Assembly: GCF_001870675.1 (NCBI RefSeq)
Contig: NZ_MEHT01000001.1
Span: forward strand, 186,001 to 250,000
Source: Roseinatronobacter thiooxidans
Lineage (GTDB): Bacteria > Pseudomonadota > Alphaproteobacteria > Rhodobacterales > Rhodobacteraceae
Direction of reading: 5' to 3'
Length of the DNA: 64,000 nt
This document shows, piece after piece, positions 47,058 to 56,620 of this stretch. The position numbers and the translations under genes were made by a program. How positions within the stretch are numbered: position 1 is the first letter of the stretch; every line of letters starts with the position of its first letter. The notes beneath the pieces were generated by a model. It saw only the letters and a program-made list of their open reading frames with translations, was not told the origin of the DNA and did not search any database.

Positions 47058-47869
47058 TGTGCTGCCCCCTCGGGAAGTCGTTTATTGTGCTTTTGCAGCA
47101 GTTCGACTGCAAGCTCTCGATAGGCCACGGCCCCTTTTGACGAGGGGTCGAAATTCAGCACCGGCAAGGCGAAAGACGGCGCTTCACTCAGGCGGACATT
47201 GCGCGGAATCATGGTTTTCAGAACCAACTCGCCCAGATTTCCGCGTGCATCTGCTTCGACCTGCTGCGCAAGGTTGTTGCGGCGGTCGAACATTGTCAGC
47301 AAAATCCCCTCAATCCGCAGGGCGGTATTTGCCGTTTCGCGCAATTCCCGCACTGTCAGCATCAGTTGCGACAGCCCTTCAAGGGCAAAAAACTCTGCCT
47401 GCAAGGGCACCAACACCGATTGCGCCGCAACCATCGCATTGATCGTCAACAGGTTCAGCGAGGGCGGACAATCGACAAGGACATAATCGAAGTGGGATTC
47501 CTTGATCTCGGGGTGGCGCAAGGCGTCGTGCAACAGGTAGCTGCGCCGCGCGCGCGACATCAACTCAATATCGGCGGATGACAGATCGGTGGTTGCGGGA
47601 ATGACGGACAAATTAGGGTGCTGTGTTTCAATGACAATTTCGGACGGGCTGACATCGGAAAACAGAAAATCATAAGTGGTATACTTCCGGGCCGACACTT
47701 CCAGCCCAAGCCCTGTAGAGGCATTTCCCTGTGGGTCCAGATCGACCAGCAGGGTTTTTTGGCCCCGCTCTGCCAAGGCGGCAGCAAGGTTGATGGCTGT
47801 CGTGGTTTTACCAACCCCGCCCTTCTGGTTCGCAATCGCGATTGTACGGGTAGAGGCCAGATCAGACAC
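47054..47869 (-). CDS. parA: Chromosome partitioning ATPase ParA (Soj)
   Basis: DNA-binding ATPase that moves ParB-parS complexes. 271 residues. Deviant Walker A motif NQKGGVGKTTTAINLA near residue 14, DLDPQGNASTGLG, and Walker B VLVDCPPSLNLLT. It starts with GTG at 47869, eight bases inside the rsmG end; AAGGA lies upstream. Middle gene of rsmG-parA-parB. Confidence 0.97.
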   Translation of the reverse strand: MSDLASTRTIAIANQKGGVGKTTTAINLAAALAERGQKTLLVDLDPQGNASTGLGLEVSARKYTTYDFLFSDVSPSEIVIETQHPNLSVIPATTDLSSADIELMSRARRSYLLHDALRHPEIKESHFDYVLVDCPPSLNLLTINAMVAAQSVLVPLQAEFFALEGLSQLMLTVRELRETANTALRIEGILLTMFDRRNNLAQQVEADARGNLGELVLKTMIPRNVRLSEAPSFALPVLNFDPSSKGAVAYRELAVELLQKHNKRLPEGAAQ

Positions 47870-48479
47870 GGGTTATATCCTTCAAGATGAGCAGTTTCGC
47901 CAGCGGGTCGGTCTGACTGTCAAACAGGGCCAGATCAAAGTGCCACTCTCTCTGCGCCGCTGCAAGCTCTTCAGTGTAGTTTTTTCCCTTTGGCAGCAGG
48001 GCAACACCATCTTTAGCAAGATGCCGCCCAACCCATTCCAGCAACTGCGGCAAAGGGGCCAATGCGCGGGCCGAGACGACATCTGCGGATTGCGGCGGTG
48101 TTGTTTCGGCGCGGGTGGTCAGAACCTTTGCATTCAGGCCAAATTCACGCACTGCGGTGACCAAAAACGCGGCCTTGCGCGCGTCGCTTTCCACCAGTGT
48201 GAACTGGCACTCTGGCAAGTGCTCTTTGGCCAGAATTGCGCAGACCAGCGCAGGCAAACCACCGCCAGACCCGAGATCCACCCAATGGCGGGCATTGGCG
48301 GGGGCGTGGGTGAATAATTGCGCCGAATCGATGATGTGGCGATCCCAGAAATCTGGCAGAGTCGATGCTGCAACAAGGTTTATATGCGCGTTCCATTTCT
48401 GAAGCAGGGCCGCATAAGCATGCAGCCTGTCCAGTGTTTCACGTGAAACATTCACACCACAAATCGGCTGTATCGTCAT
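47862..48479 (-). CDS. rsmG: 16S rRNA (guanine527-N7)-methyltransferase RsmG (GidB)
   Basis: SAM-dependent methylase of 16S rRNA, 205 residues. [19 protein letters not shown], the SAM site [17 protein letters not shown], and [10 protein letters not shown] are visible. A perfect parS palindrome is written into codons 10-15 (residues NVSRET), so this stretch serves both protein and ParB binding. The start overlaps the mnmG stop. Confidence 0.95.
   Translation of the reverse strand: MTIQPICGVNVSRETLDRLHAYAALLQKWNAHINLVAASTLPDFWDRHIIDSAQLFTHAPANARHWVDLGSGGGLPALVCAILAKEHLPECQFTLVESDARKAAFLVTAVREFGLNAKVLTTRAETTPPQSADVVSARALAPLPQLLEWVGRHLAKDGVALLPKGKNYTEELAAAQREWHFDLALFDSQTDPLAKLLILKDITRV
48435..48450. 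other. parS site 1, perfect 16-bp palindrome
   Basis: TGTTTCACGTGAAACA, identical to the canonical parS and fully palindromic. It lies within the 5' coding part of rsmG, 5.2 kb left of the predicted origin. Confidence 0.93.
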
Positions 48480-50338
48480 GCCGAGGCGCGATCTTTGCGG
48501 CTTTGCAGGCGTGACAGCAGCAGAACCAGGGCCGCCGGCGTCATCCCATCAATCCGCGCGGCCTGCGACAGGCTTTCGGGCCGTACGCGCGACAATTTAC
48601 CCGCCAACTCATTAGAAAGCCCGCTTATTCCTGTAAAATCAAACCCTTCGGGAAAACGCCTGTCTTCATCTGCCTGTAGCGCCGCGATCTGCGATTGCTG
48701 GCGTTCCAGATAGGAGTCATACACCATTTCTTTCTCGATCTGGCACTTGCTGGCGGCATCGATCCCTTCCAGCGCGGGCGCAAGCGCTTCCAACACAGTG
48801 AAGTCAAACCCCGGCAGCCCCAGCAATGTCAGCGCATTGCGGCGCGTGCCATCTTCAGACACTTTATACCCCGCCTTGTTCAACTGCCCCGGTGTAAAAG
48901 TGAAACTGCGCAGCTGGTCTTTCGCGCGTTCCAACCGGCCGATCTTGTCTTCAAACATCGCGCGGCGCGTGTCGGAAACAAGGCCCAGCGAAATGCCCAA
49001 AGGTGTTAACCTTTGGTCAGCATTATCGGCGCGCAATGACAGGCGATATTCAGCGCGCGAGGTGAACATGCGGTACGGCTCTGACACGCCGCGCAGGGTC
49101 AGGTCGTCGATCATCACCCCGATATAGGACGACGCACGGCTAAGCGTGACCTGCTCTAACCCCAAGGCAAAGCGCGCGGCGTTTATACCGGCGACCAAAC
49201 CTTGCGCTGCGGCTTCTTCATATCCGGTGGTGCCATTGATCTGCCCTGCCAGATAGAACCCCTGCACATCTTTCAGGCGCAGCGACAATGTCAGCGCGCG
49301 GGGGTCCAGATAGTCATATTCGATCGCGTAACCGGGCTGCAAAATGCGCACAGATTCCAGCCCACGAATGCTGCGGACATAGGCGTCTTGCACTTCGGCA
49401 GGCAGCGATGTTGAAATGCCGTTGGGATAGACAGTGTCATCGTCCAGTCCTTCGGGTTCCAGAAACACCTGATGAGAAGTTTTCTCGGCAAAGCGCGTCA
49501 CCTTATCTTCAATCGAGGGGCAATACCGTGGCCCGACCCCTTCGATCTGCCCGCCATACATGGCAGAACGTGACAGGTTTTCGCGCACAATATCATGCGT
49601 TTGTTCGTTCGTGTGGGTTATGGCGCAGGCGACTTGCCGCGCTGTGAGCTGATTCGTGCTGAATGACAGGAATTCGGGGGTCTCATCGCCCTGCTGCTGT
49701 TCCAGCGCCGCCCAGTCGATGGTTTTTCCATCCAGCCGCGGGGGTGTGCCGGTTTTCAGCCGCCCCATGGGCAAGCCCAGACCGCGCAACTGGTCTGCCA
49801 GAATATTCGATGCGGCATTGCCCATGCGGCCTGCGGGAAAGCTTTTGTCGCCGATAAACACCCGCCCGCCCAGGAATGTGCCGGTTGTCAGCACAACTGC
49901 GCGCGCAAGGATTTCTGTGTCGCCATTGACTTGCAGGCCGGTGACTGTGCCGCCTTGCTGCAAAAGAGCTGTCACTTCAGCCTCGATCACATCCAGATTG
50001 GGCGCGGCAAGCACCACGCGCGCGGCGATTTCACGGTAGCGCTTGCGGTCGGCCTGCACACGCGGGCCTTGCACCGCTGGCCCTTTGGAGCGGTTCAGCA
50101 ACCGATACTGAATCGCAGCATAATCGCCCGCGCGGCCTATTAACCCGTCGAGCGCATCAATCTCGCGGACAAGATGGCCCTTGCCCAAGCCACCAATCGC
50201 CGGATTGCAGGACATGACACCCAGATCGGCTGTCTTGAAAGTGACCAAGGCTGTGGTTGCACCCATGCGCGATGCAGCCAAGGCCGCTTCGACCCCTGCA
50301 TGCCCGCCGCCAACAATGATCACATCATAATGTTTCAC
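48476..50338 (-). CDS. mnmG: tRNA uridine-5-carboxymethylaminomethyl modification enzyme MnmG (GidA)
   Basis: FAD enzyme that, with MnmE, modifies the wobble uridine of several tRNAs. About 620 residues. FAD site [20 protein letters not shown], signature [20 protein letters not shown], and [14 protein letters not shown] are clear. Start: GTG at 50338 has AGGAG eight bases upstream, ideal spacing, with parS site 2 in between. The GTG at 50347 (adding Phe-His-Val) abuts the AGGAG and is less likely. It follows mnmE by 11 bases. Confidence 0.95.
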   Translation of the reverse strand: MKHYDVIIVGGGHAGVEAALAASRMGATTALVTFKTADLGVMSCNPAIGGLGKGHLVREIDALDGLIGRAGDYAAIQYRLLNRSKGPAVQGPRVQADRKRYREIAARVVLAAPNLDVIEAEVTALLQQGGTVTGLQVNGDTEILARAVVLTTGTFLGGRVFIGDKSFPAGRMGNAASNILADQLRGLGLPMGRLKTGTPPRLDGKTIDWAALEQQQGDETPEFLSFSTNQLTARQVACAITHTNEQTHDIVRENLSRSAMYGGQIEGVGPRYCPSIEDKVTRFAEKTSHQVFLEPEGLDDDTVYPNGISTSLPAEVQDAYVRSIRGLESVRILQPGYAIEYDYLDPRALTLSLRLKDVQGFYLAGQINGTTGYEEAAAQGLVAGINAARFALGLEQVTLSRASSYIGVMIDDLTLRGVSEPYRMFTSRAEYRLSLRADNADQRLTPLGISLGLVSDTRRAMFEDKIGRLERAKDQLRSFTFTPGQLNKAGYKVSEDGTRRNALTLLGLPGFDFTVLEALAPALEGIDAASKCQIEKEMVYDSYLERQQSQIAALQADEDRRFPEGFDFTGISGLSNELAGKLSRVRPESLSQAARIDGMTPAALVLLLSRLQSRKDRASA

Positions 50339-50346
50339 GTGAAACA
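50331..50346. other. parS site 2, perfect 16-bp palindrome over the mnmG start
   Basis: TGTTTCACGTGAAACA, identical to site 1. It contains the GTG start of mnmG and lies between that codon and its ribosome-binding site, so ParB spreading or clamping here could affect mnmG expression. It lies 3.3 kb left of the predicted origin. Confidence 0.93.
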
Positions 50347-50349
50347 CTC

Positions 50350-51636
50350 CTACTTGCCAATACAGAAAGAGGCAAAGATATCCCCCAGCAGGTCTTCTAC
50401 ATCTATCCTGCCGATCAAACTATCCAATGCCGTCATTGCCTGCCGAATATCTGCGGCTACCAGTTCGGGGATATACGCCTGATCTTCAAGTTTTTCAATC
50501 GCGCTTTCCAATGCGGCCGCTGCGCCTGTCATTGCCTGTTGGTGCCTGCGCCGCACACTTAGCCCGTCTTGCGCTGTCATCGCGGACAGGCGCTGCATAA
50601 TTTGCTGTAACAGATCATCCAGCCCCGCGCCCGTTGCCCCTGACAGCCCGCCGCTATGGCCAGGATACATGTCAGATTTGCTAAATGTCACAATATCGGC
50701 GGGGTTTGGAACCACCAATGGTGGGCTGTCAGGCCCGTCGCACAAGATGATGCGAAAATCGGCGGCGGCGGCGCGTTTCTGGCCGCGTGCAATGCCGATG
50801 CTTTCAATCTCTTCCTGCGTGTCGCGCAGGCCTGCTGTATCCAGCAAGGTCACGGCATAGCCGCCAATATCCATGCGCAATTCGATCACATCGCGCGTTG
50901 TTCCCGCAATGTCAGAGGTGATCGCGGCATCTCTGCCGGCCAGCGCATTCAGCAAGGTGGATTTACCCGCATTCACCGACCCCACCAGCGCAATCTCGAA
51001 CCCGCTTTGCACCCGTTCGCGCGCCGCCTGCCCTGCCAGTTCTGCCACCAGTTGCGATTGCACATTGCGAAGTTCTGCCAGAATCAGATCATCGAAGTTT
51101 CCGACATCTTCCTCGACAAAATCTATCGATGTCTCGACCAAGGCCGCAGCTTTCAGCAAATGTGCGCGCCAGCCGTCAACCAGCCTGCCCAGTGCCCCAT
51201 CCAGCACACGCATGGCCTGCCGGCGCTGGCTTTCGGTTTCGGCCTCTAGCAGGTCGCTCAGCGCTTCTACCTGTGTCAGGTCCAGAACGCCGTTTTCCAG
51301 CGCGCGGCGGGTAAATTCGCCCGGTTCCGCCATGCGCAAGCCATGATCTTGCGCCAGACAGGTTTCCAGCGCCGCGATGGTTGCGATGCTGCCATGGGTC
51401 ATCACCTCGGCCACCTGTTCGCCGGTAAAGCTGGCGCCCTGGTCGAATAGGACGACCAAGGCCGTGTCCAGCAACGCGCCGTCCATGCGGCGCAGTTTGC
51501 GCAGCGCGGTATGGCGCGGCGGGGGCAGTTTGCCTGCCAGTTTTTCCAGAACAGAATGCGCCTGTGGCCCTGACAGACGAATAACCGCAACACCCGATTT
51601 CCCACGGGCCGAGGCCAGTGCAAAAATCGTGTCCAT
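50350..51636 (-). CDS. mnmE: tRNA modification GTPase MnmE (TrmE)
   Basis: GTPase partner of MnmG in wobble-uridine modification. 428 residues. N-terminal [19 protein letters not shown], the tetrahydrofolate-binding domain, a G domain with [20 protein letters not shown] and DTAGLRD, and the C-terminal CIGK motif with the functional Cys. It starts one base after rho ends, so it is probably coupled to rho. Confidence 0.95.
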   Translation of the reverse strand: MDTIFALASARGKSGVAVIRLSGPQAHSVLEKLAGKLPPPRHTALRKLRRMDGALLDTALVVLFDQGASFTGEQVAEVMTHGSIATIAALETCLAQDHGLRMAEPGEFTRRALENGVLDLTQVEALSDLLEAETESQRRQAMRVLDGALGRLVDGWRAHLLKAAALVETSIDFVEEDVGNFDDLILAELRNVQSQLVAELAGQAARERVQSGFEIALVGSVNAGKSTLLNALAGRDAAITSDIAGTTRDVIELRMDIGGYAVTLLDTAGLRDTQEEIESIGIARGQKRAAAADFRIILCDGPDSPPLVVPNPADIVTFSKSDMYPGHSGGLSGATGAGLDDLLQQIMQRLSAMTAQDGLSVRRRHQQAMTGAAAALESAIEKLEDQAYIPELVAADIRQAMTALDSLIGRIDVEDLLGDIFASFCIGK

Positions 51637-51637
51637 A

Positions 51638-52939
51638 TCAGGAATTCATCGAGTCGAAGAAATCGCTGTTGGTTTTGGTCTGTTTCAGCTTCGAGATCAG
51701 GAATTCGATCGCATCTGTCGTGCCCATCGGGTTCAGAATGCGGCGCAGGACGAAGGTTTTTTGCAAATCGTTCTTCTCGATCAGCAAATCTTCTTTCCGC
51801 GTGCCGGATTTCAGAATGTCCATCGCAGGGAACACGCGCTTGTCGGCCACCTTGCGGTCCAGCACAATCTCGCTGTTGCCGGTGCCTTTGAATTCTTCAA
51901 AGATCACTTCATCCATGCGCGAGCCTGTATCGATCAGCGCGGTGGCGATAATGCTTAGCGAGCCACCCTCTTCGATGTTGCGCGCAGCCCCGAAGAAGCG
52001 CTTGGGCCGTTGCAGGGCGTTTGCATCCACACCGCCTGTCAGCACCTTGCCAGAGCTTGGCACAACTGTGTTGAACGCGCGGCCCAGACGGGTGATCGAA
52101 TCCAGCAAAATGACCACATCGCGCTTGTGTTCAACAAGGCGTTTTGCCTTTTCAATGACCATTTCCGCCACAGCAACGTGCCGCGTTGCCGGTTCGTCAA
52201 AGGTCGAGGCGATCACCTCTCCCTTGACCGAGCGCTGCATGTCGGTCACTTCCTCTGGCCGCTCGTCAATCAGCAGTACGATCAGGTAGCACTCGGGGTG
52301 GTTTTTGGCGATGCTATGGGCGATGTTTTGCAGCAACACTGTCTTACCTGTGCGCGGCGGGGCCACGATCAGGGCGCGTTGGCCTTTGCCAAGCGGCGAG
52401 ACGATGTCGATAATCCGCGCGGACCTGTCCTTGGTGGCAGGATCGTCTGTTTCCATCCACAAGCGCTGGTCCGGGTATAGCGGCGTCAGGTTGTCGAAAT
52501 GCACCTTGTGGCGGGCGCGCTCGGGGTCGTCAAAGTTGATGCGTGTGACTTTGGTGATTGCGAAGTAACGCTCATTTTCAGCAGGGGCCTGAATGACACC
52601 TTCAATCGTGTCGCCGGTGCGCAAGGAATACTGGCGGATCACATCGGGCGAGACATAAATATCATCGGGGCCGGGCAGGTAATTTGCCTCTGGCGCGCGC
52701 AGGAAACCGAAACCGTCTTGCAGCACTTCCAGCACGCCTTCGCCAGAGATGGTCCAGCCTTCTTCTGCGCGTTCTTTCAGGATCGAGAACATCATCTCGC
52801 CCTTGCGCATGGAGGGTGCGTTTTCAATCTCCAGCTCTTCGGCCATGGCCAACAGCTCGGCAGGGCTTTTGGCCTTCAATTCTGCCAGATTCAGCGTCTC
52901 GTCGCTTTCTGGACGGTCTTCAATTACCATATCGGACAT
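51638..52939 (-). CDS. rho: Transcription termination factor Rho
   Basis: Hexameric RNA helicase that ends transcription. 433 residues. N-terminal Rho domain ([20 protein letters not shown]), the RNA-binding cold-shock fold ([19 protein letters not shown]), Walker [14 protein letters not shown], Walker [16 protein letters not shown], and the C-terminal [17 protein letters not shown]. The ATG at 52939 gives the normal short N-terminus, with AGGG a few bases upstream. Downstream of hemJ, upstream of mnmE. Confidence 0.96.
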   Translation of the reverse strand: MSDMVIEDRPESDETLNLAELKAKSPAELLAMAEELEIENAPSMRKGEMMFSILKERAEEGWTISGEGVLEVLQDGFGFLRAPEANYLPGPDDIYVSPDVIRQYSLRTGDTIEGVIQAPAENERYFAITKVTRINFDDPERARHKVHFDNLTPLYPDQRLWMETDDPATKDRSARIIDIVSPLGKGQRALIVAPPRTGKTVLLQNIAHSIAKNHPECYLIVLLIDERPEEVTDMQRSVKGEVIASTFDEPATRHVAVAEMVIEKAKRLVEHKRDVVILLDSITRLGRAFNTVVPSSGKVLTGGVDANALQRPKRFFGAARNIEEGGSLSIIATALIDTGSRMDEVIFEEFKGTGNSEIVLDRKVADKRVFPAMDILKSGTRKEDLLIEKNDLQKTFVLRRILNPMGTTDAIEFLISKLKQTKTNSDFFDSMNS

Positions 52940-52984
52940 AATAACACCCTGCTCGCCCACACCAAGTGCAGGAAATCTTGTCAT

Positions 52985-53000
52985 AGTTTCATGTGGAACA
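52985..53000. other. Degenerate parS-like palindrome upstream of rho (3 mismatches)
   Basis: AGTTTCATGTGGAACA matches 13 of 16 parS positions. It lies in the rho leader, about 0.6 kb from the predicted origin. It may be a decayed or weak site. Confidence 0.3.
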
Positions 53001-53046
53001 CATCCCACCGGACGGCAGGCGTTGGCCCGCAATAGGGAATAATCGC

Positions 53047-53063
53047 GCCAGAGTCAATCTGGC
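53047..53063. terminator. Small hairpin at the end of hemJ
   Basis: GCCAGA at 53047-53052 pairs with TCTGGC at 53058-53063 across five bases, just past the hemJ stop on the minus strand. It is followed by a mildly T-rich stretch. Possible weak terminator or attenuator before rho. Confidence 0.35.
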
Positions 53064-53064
53064 T

Positions 53065-53502
53065 TCAGAATTTCACCACAACCGACAAAACGATCAGCAC
53101 CATCATCACTGTGGGGACTTCGTTCATCATCCGGTAATTGCGCCCTGTCAGGGTATTGCCACCCTCTGTGAAAATACGGCGGCGGCGGGCGCACCACATG
53201 TGAAACCATGTCATGCCGATCAGCCCGATGAACTTGCTCCATGGCCAGATGGAGGACCAAGTGATCAGCCCCGGAATAGACACCATCATCAGCCCTGTGA
53301 CCCATGCCACGATCATGGCGGGATTCATGATCACGCGCAGCAGCTTTTCTTCCATCGTCTGGAACACAGCGCCCATCGCTGCCCCGTCAGAGCGTTCGAC
53401 ATGGTACACAAACAGCCGTGGCAGATAAAACAACCCCGCCATCCAGCTGATGACAGCCATAATGTGCACCGCTTTGATCCAGAGATACAAGTCACTCAGC
53501 AT
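53065..53502 (-). CDS. hemJ: HemJ-type protoporphyrinogen oxidase
   Basis: Membrane enzyme oxidising protoporphyrinogen IX in heme synthesis. 145 residues with about four membrane helices. LWIKAVHIMAVISWMAGLFYLPRLFVYH holds the conserved His residues, and WSKFIGLIGMTWFHMWCARRRR follows, as in HemJ/UPF0093. The ATG at 53502 is chosen because AGAGG lies five to six bases upstream; the open frame to 53688 runs into the AT-rich origin and codes an implausible tail. It borders the predicted oriC. Confidence 0.88.
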   Translation of the reverse strand: MLSDLYLWIKAVHIMAVISWMAGLFYLPRLFVYHVERSDGAAMGAVFQTMEEKLLRVIMNPAMIVAWVTGLMMVSIPGLITWSSIWPWSKFIGLIGMTWFHMWCARRRRIFTEGGNTLTGRNYRMMNEVPTVMMVLIVLSVVVKF

Positions 53503-53522
53503 TTTTGCCTCTTTTGGTTCCC

Positions 53523-53882
53523 GCATCTTCTTAATTAAAAAATAGAGATAAGGGAATGATGTAGTAGTAAGGGCTGTGGATATGGGGATAAGTTTTTGAT
53601 GCACAGAGTTATCCACAGTTTGGGAAAATCTATTCCGGTTTTTTCTTTGGATAAAACATAATAAAAACAACAAGATAAAACAGAACAAACCAAGAATAAC
53701 GGGTTCGTGATGTTTTAGGATTCAGGTTTTGCACAGCGTGGGGGGGTCGGGTTATCCCGTGTGGATAGACGCCCGTGTGGACTTGCAGAGGCAGGCACAA
53801 CATGCCAGCACTTGCTTTGGCGGGGGATATCCTGCCGAATTGCCTTCACTTATTGGCACGCTTGAACACAAGGTTATCCACA
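53523..53882. other. Predicted chromosomal replication origin (oriC)
   Basis: A 379-base gap between divergent hemJ and maf. Perfect DnaA boxes TTATCCACA lie at 53609-53617 and 53874-53882. One-mismatch boxes lie at 53575-53583, 53583-53591, 53646-53654 and 53760-53768. AT-rich stretches: 53531-53560 has 6 G/C in 30, and 53641-53700 has 14 G/C in 60, against a GC-rich chromosome. The last box touches the maf ATG. Genes on both sides point away, and parAB-parS lies within 8 kb. The dnaA gene is not in the window. Confidence 0.87.
53562..53591 (-). other. Basal origin-unwinding element: tandem DnaA boxes plus DnaA-trio
   Basis: On the minus strand, box TTATCCCCA is followed directly by ATATCCACA (sharing one base), then GCCC, then TTA-CTA-CTA, whose complement on the plus strand is TAG-TAG-TAA. 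An AT-rich stretch with TTAATTAA follows toward hemJ. This order (tandem boxes, short GC spacer, trio repeats, AT-rich DNA) is that of the DnaA-trio unwinding system known from Bacillus subtilis. Confidence 0.7.
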
Positions 53883-54475
53883 TGGTGCTTGTCTTGGCCT
53901 CTGGTTCCGAAATCCGGCGGCAAATGTTGGAACAGGCGGGTGTGCAGCCCGAGATTTGCGTGGCGCGGGTTGATGAAACGGCGATCATTGCATCCTTGCT
54001 GGCAGAAGAGGCAAGCCCGCGCGACATTGCCGACACCCTTGCCGAGGCCAAGGCGCGCAAAGTGTCTGGCCGCATGGCGGGCTGTCTGGTTTTGGGCTGT
54101 GATCAGGTTTTGGCGCATAAAGGCGCAATCTTGGAAAAGCCGCCCAGTATAGATGCCGCGCGTGACCAGTTGCGCCTGTTGCGGGGCGGGACGCATCAGC
54201 TTTTGTCGGCGGCGGTGCTGTATGAGGATGGCAAGCCTGTCTGGCGGCATGTGGGTGTGGCGCGGTTGGTGATGCGCAATTTCTCGGACAGGTATATGGA
54301 AGCCTATCTGGCCCGCAACTGGCCCGCGATCGGTACTTCGGTTGGGGGCTATAAGCTGGAGGAAGAGGGCGTGCGGCTGTTTGCGCAGATACAGGGAGAT
54401 TATTTCACCATTCTGGGCCTGCCCTTGTTGGAATTGCTGAATTATCTGGCGCTGCGAGGAGAGATTGAGGGATGA
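53882..54475 (+). CDS. maf: Maf-family nucleotide pyrophosphatase
   Basis: House-cleaning pyrophosphatase hydrolysing modified or canonical nucleoside triphosphates. 197 residues. LASGSEIRRQMLEQAGV, the acidic site VLGCDQVLAHKG and the late WPAIGTSVGGYKLEEEG are family marks. The ATG at 53882 directly follows a perfect DnaA box and gives the normal N-terminus; no strong ribosome site is seen. First gene right of the origin, coupled to aroE by a four-base overlap. Confidence 0.92.
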   Translation: MVLVLASGSEIRRQMLEQAGVQPEICVARVDETAIIASLLAEEASPRDIADTLAEAKARKVSGRMAGCLVLGCDQVLAHKGAILEKPPSIDAARDQLRLLRGGTHQLLSAAVLYEDGKPVWRHVGVARLVMRNFSDRYMEAYLARNWPAIGTSVGGYKLEEEGVRLFAQIQGDYFTILGLPLLELLNYLALRGEIEG

Positions 54476-55296
54476 GCAAGATACCTTTGGCCGGTGTGAT
54501 TGGTTGCCCTGTCGGGCATAGCCGTTCGCCCGTATTGCATGGCACATGGTTGCGCGATTACGGGATTAAGGGCCATTACGTTCCGCTGCATGTGGAAGCC
54601 AAGGATCTGGCGGCGGTTTTGCACACCCTGCCCGCGATGGGCTTTGTTGGTGTGAATGTGACCATTCCGCATAAGGAAGCCGCCTTGGCGCTGGCCGATA
54701 CTGCCACCCCCATGGCGCGCGCGATCGGGGCGGCGAATACGCTGTCATTTGTCGATGGGCACATTCACGCGGACAATACAGATGGCTACGGCTTTATGCA
54801 GAATTTGCGCGATGGCGCCCCCGCATGGCGGGCAGAGGGTATGGCGCTGGTGCTGGGGGCCGGGGGTGCTGCGCGCGCGGTGATTGTGGCGCTGGCAGAT
54901 GCAGGTGTGCCCCGCATAGTGCTGTCCAACCGGACACGCGCGCGCGCAGAGGTCTTGCAGGCCGAGATTGCCGCCCCTGTCAGTGTTGTTGACTGGGCCG
55001 AATGGCCACAGGCGGCGGCAGATGCGGCATTGGTTGTGAATACAACCTCTCTCGGGATGGCGGGCCAGCCCGCGTTGGACATGCCGCCTGCCCTGTTTGA
55101 CCCGCGCACAGTTGTTACTGATCTGGTCTATACACCGCTAGAGACGGATTTGCTGCGCCAAGCGCGCGCGTGCGGCTGTGTGGCTGTCGATGGGTTGGGC
55201 ATGTTGCTGCATCAGGCCGTGCCGGGGTTTGCGCGCTGGTTCGGGCGCAGGCCACAGGTGAGCGATGCGTTGCGCGCTGCGGTGCTGGGGGCATGA
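54472..55296 (+). CDS. aroE: Shikimate dehydrogenase
   Basis: NADPH-dependent reduction of 3-dehydroshikimate in aromatic amino acid synthesis. 274 residues. [14 protein letters not shown] binds shikimate, [11 protein letters not shown] holds the catalytic Lys, NTDGYGF the Asp, and the NADP fold is [19 protein letters not shown] overlaps on both sides (maf and coaE). Confidence 0.96.
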   Translation: MSKIPLAGVIGCPVGHSRSPVLHGTWLRDYGIKGHYVPLHVEAKDLAAVLHTLPAMGFVGVNVTIPHKEAALALADTATPMARAIGAANTLSFVDGHIHADNTDGYGFMQNLRDGAPAWRAEGMALVLGAGGAARAVIVALADAGVPRIVLSNRTRARAEVLQAEIAAPVSVVDWAEWPQAAADAALVVNTTSLGMAGQPALDMPPALFDPRTVVTDLVYTPLETDLLRQARACGCVAVDGLGMLLHQAVPGFARWFGRRPQVSDALRAAVLGA

Positions 55297-55880
55297 CGCG
55301 GCCTTATCTGCTTGGGCTGACCGGCTCTATCGGGATGGGAAAAAGCACCACAGCGGGGTTTTTCCGTGAATTGGGCGTGCCGGTCTGGGATGCGGATGCC
55401 GCTGTTCACAGGCTGTATGCCCAAGGCGGCGCTGCGGTTGGGCCGGTGGGCGCGCTATGCCCCGGGGCGGTTGTGGAGGGGGCGGTTGACCGTGATGCAC
55501 TGAAAGCGTGGATCGCGCGCGACCCTTCGGCGCTGGGGCGGTTGGAAGCGGTTGTTCACCCGCTGGTGGCGCAAGATCGTGCTGCGTTCGTGGCCTGTGT
55601 TCAAGGGCCTTTGGGGGTGTTGGATATACCCCTGTTATTCGAGACAGGCGCAGAGGTGGATGGCGTGCTGGTCGTCACTGCGCCTGAAGATGTGCAGCGC
55701 GCCCGCGTTTTGGCGCGCGTAGGCATGAGTGCGGCGCAGCTGGACGCCATTCTAGCGCGCCAGATGCCCGATGCCGAGAAGCGCGCGCGCGCGGATTTCG
55801 TGATCGAGACAACAGATATGGACAGCGCGCGCGCCGCAGTTCAGAACCTTGTCACAAGACTGGAGGCAGACCATGCGTGA
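55293..55880 (+). CDS. coaE: Dephospho-CoA kinase
   Basis: Last step of coenzyme A synthesis. 195 residues. P-loop [27 protein letters not shown], and [13 protein letters not shown] are clear signatures. The ATG overlaps the aroE stop. The end overlaps dnaQ by eight bases. The coding strand is visibly G-rich, unlike plus-strand genes left of the origin. Confidence 0.95.
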   Translation: MTRPYLLGLTGSIGMGKSTTAGFFRELGVPVWDADAAVHRLYAQGGAAVGPVGALCPGAVVEGAVDRDALKAWIARDPSALGRLEAVVHPLVAQDRAAFVACVQGPLGVLDIPLLFETGAEVDGVLVVTAPEDVQRARVLARVGMSAAQLDAILARQMPDAEKRARADFVIETTDMDSARAAVQNLVTRLEADHA

Positions 55881-56571
55881 ACTGGTGCTGGATACGGAAA
55901 CCACGGGGTTTGAACCCGGTGAAGGCCACCGCATTGTCGAGATCGGCATTGTCGAGCTGGTCAACCTGATGCCCACAGGGCGGACATATCACCAATATAT
56001 CAACCCCAAGCGCCCTATGCCGCCCGAGGCGTTCGAGGTGCATGGGCTGGGAGATGATTTCCTGCGCGACAAGCCGGTGTTTGACCAGATTGTCGATGCG
56101 TTTCTGGAATTTGTGGCCGATGACAGGCTGGTTATTCACAACGCCGCCTTTGACATGAAATTCCTGAATGCCGAACTGGGTTGGGCCGGTCGCCCTGTTC
56201 TGCCGTTCGAGCGGGCATTTGACACGCTGACGCTGGCGCGCAAGAAATTTCCCGGCTCTCCGGCGTCGCTGGATGCGTTGTGCCGGCGGTTTTCCATCGA
56301 CAATTCGTCGCGCACGAAACATGGCGCGCTTCTGGACAGTGAAATTCTGGCCGAGGTGTATCTGGAACTGGCAGGCGGGCAGCAGCCCGATTTCGCGCTG
56401 TCCTCGCGGCCAGCACAGGGCAGCGCGGGTGCCGGACAACGCGCGGCACCTTTGCCGCGCAGGCCCTCGCCCCTGCCCTCGCGCGTGACAGAGGATGAAC
56501 GCGCCGCGCATGCCGCTTTCGTTGCCGCGATGGGAGAGGCGGCGGTCTGGGGCAAATACCGCAAGGTATGA
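55873..56571 (+). CDS. dnaQ: DNA polymerase III subunit epsilon
   Basis: Proofreading 3'-5' exonuclease of the replicase. 232 residues. Exo [21 protein letters not shown], Exo [17 protein letters not shown], Exo III with the His and Asp in [17 protein letters not shown]. The C-terminal tail is Pro/Arg-rich, then a short helix that would bind the polymerase. The ATG at 55873 has GGAGG six bases upstream, inside coaE. Confidence 0.95.
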   Translation: MRELVLDTETTGFEPGEGHRIVEIGIVELVNLMPTGRTYHQYINPKRPMPPEAFEVHGLGDDFLRDKPVFDQIVDAFLEFVADDRLVIHNAAFDMKFLNAELGWAGRPVLPFERAFDTLTLARKKFPGSPASLDALCRRFSIDNSSRTKHGALLDSEILAEVYLELAGGQQPDFALSSRPAQGSAGAGQRAAPLPRRPSPLPSRVTEDERAAHAAFVAAMGEAAVWGKYRKV

Positions 56572-56595
56572 AAAAGGCCCCCGAGAAGGGGGCCT
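56571..56595 (-). terminator. Rho-independent terminator of secB
   Basis: On the minus strand AGGCCCCC, a five-base loop, GGGGGCCT (8 bp) and a run of five T (A at 56571-56575). It lies between convergent dnaQ and secB and may serve both directions. Confidence 0.8.
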
Positions 56596-56620
56596 GAATA
56601 CACAGCATATCTTGCGCGGG

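Noticed and set aside
53503-53688. N-terminal extension of hemJ into the AT-rich gap
   Set aside because: The added 62 residues are Lys/Asn/Phe-rich, unlike HemJ, and cross DnaA boxes. The ATG at 53502 with AGAGG fits better.
53729-53881. Upstream extension of maf from 53729
   Set aside because: The extra 51 residues have no Maf similarity and cover DnaA boxes; the family start is VLASGS-type as encoded from 53882.
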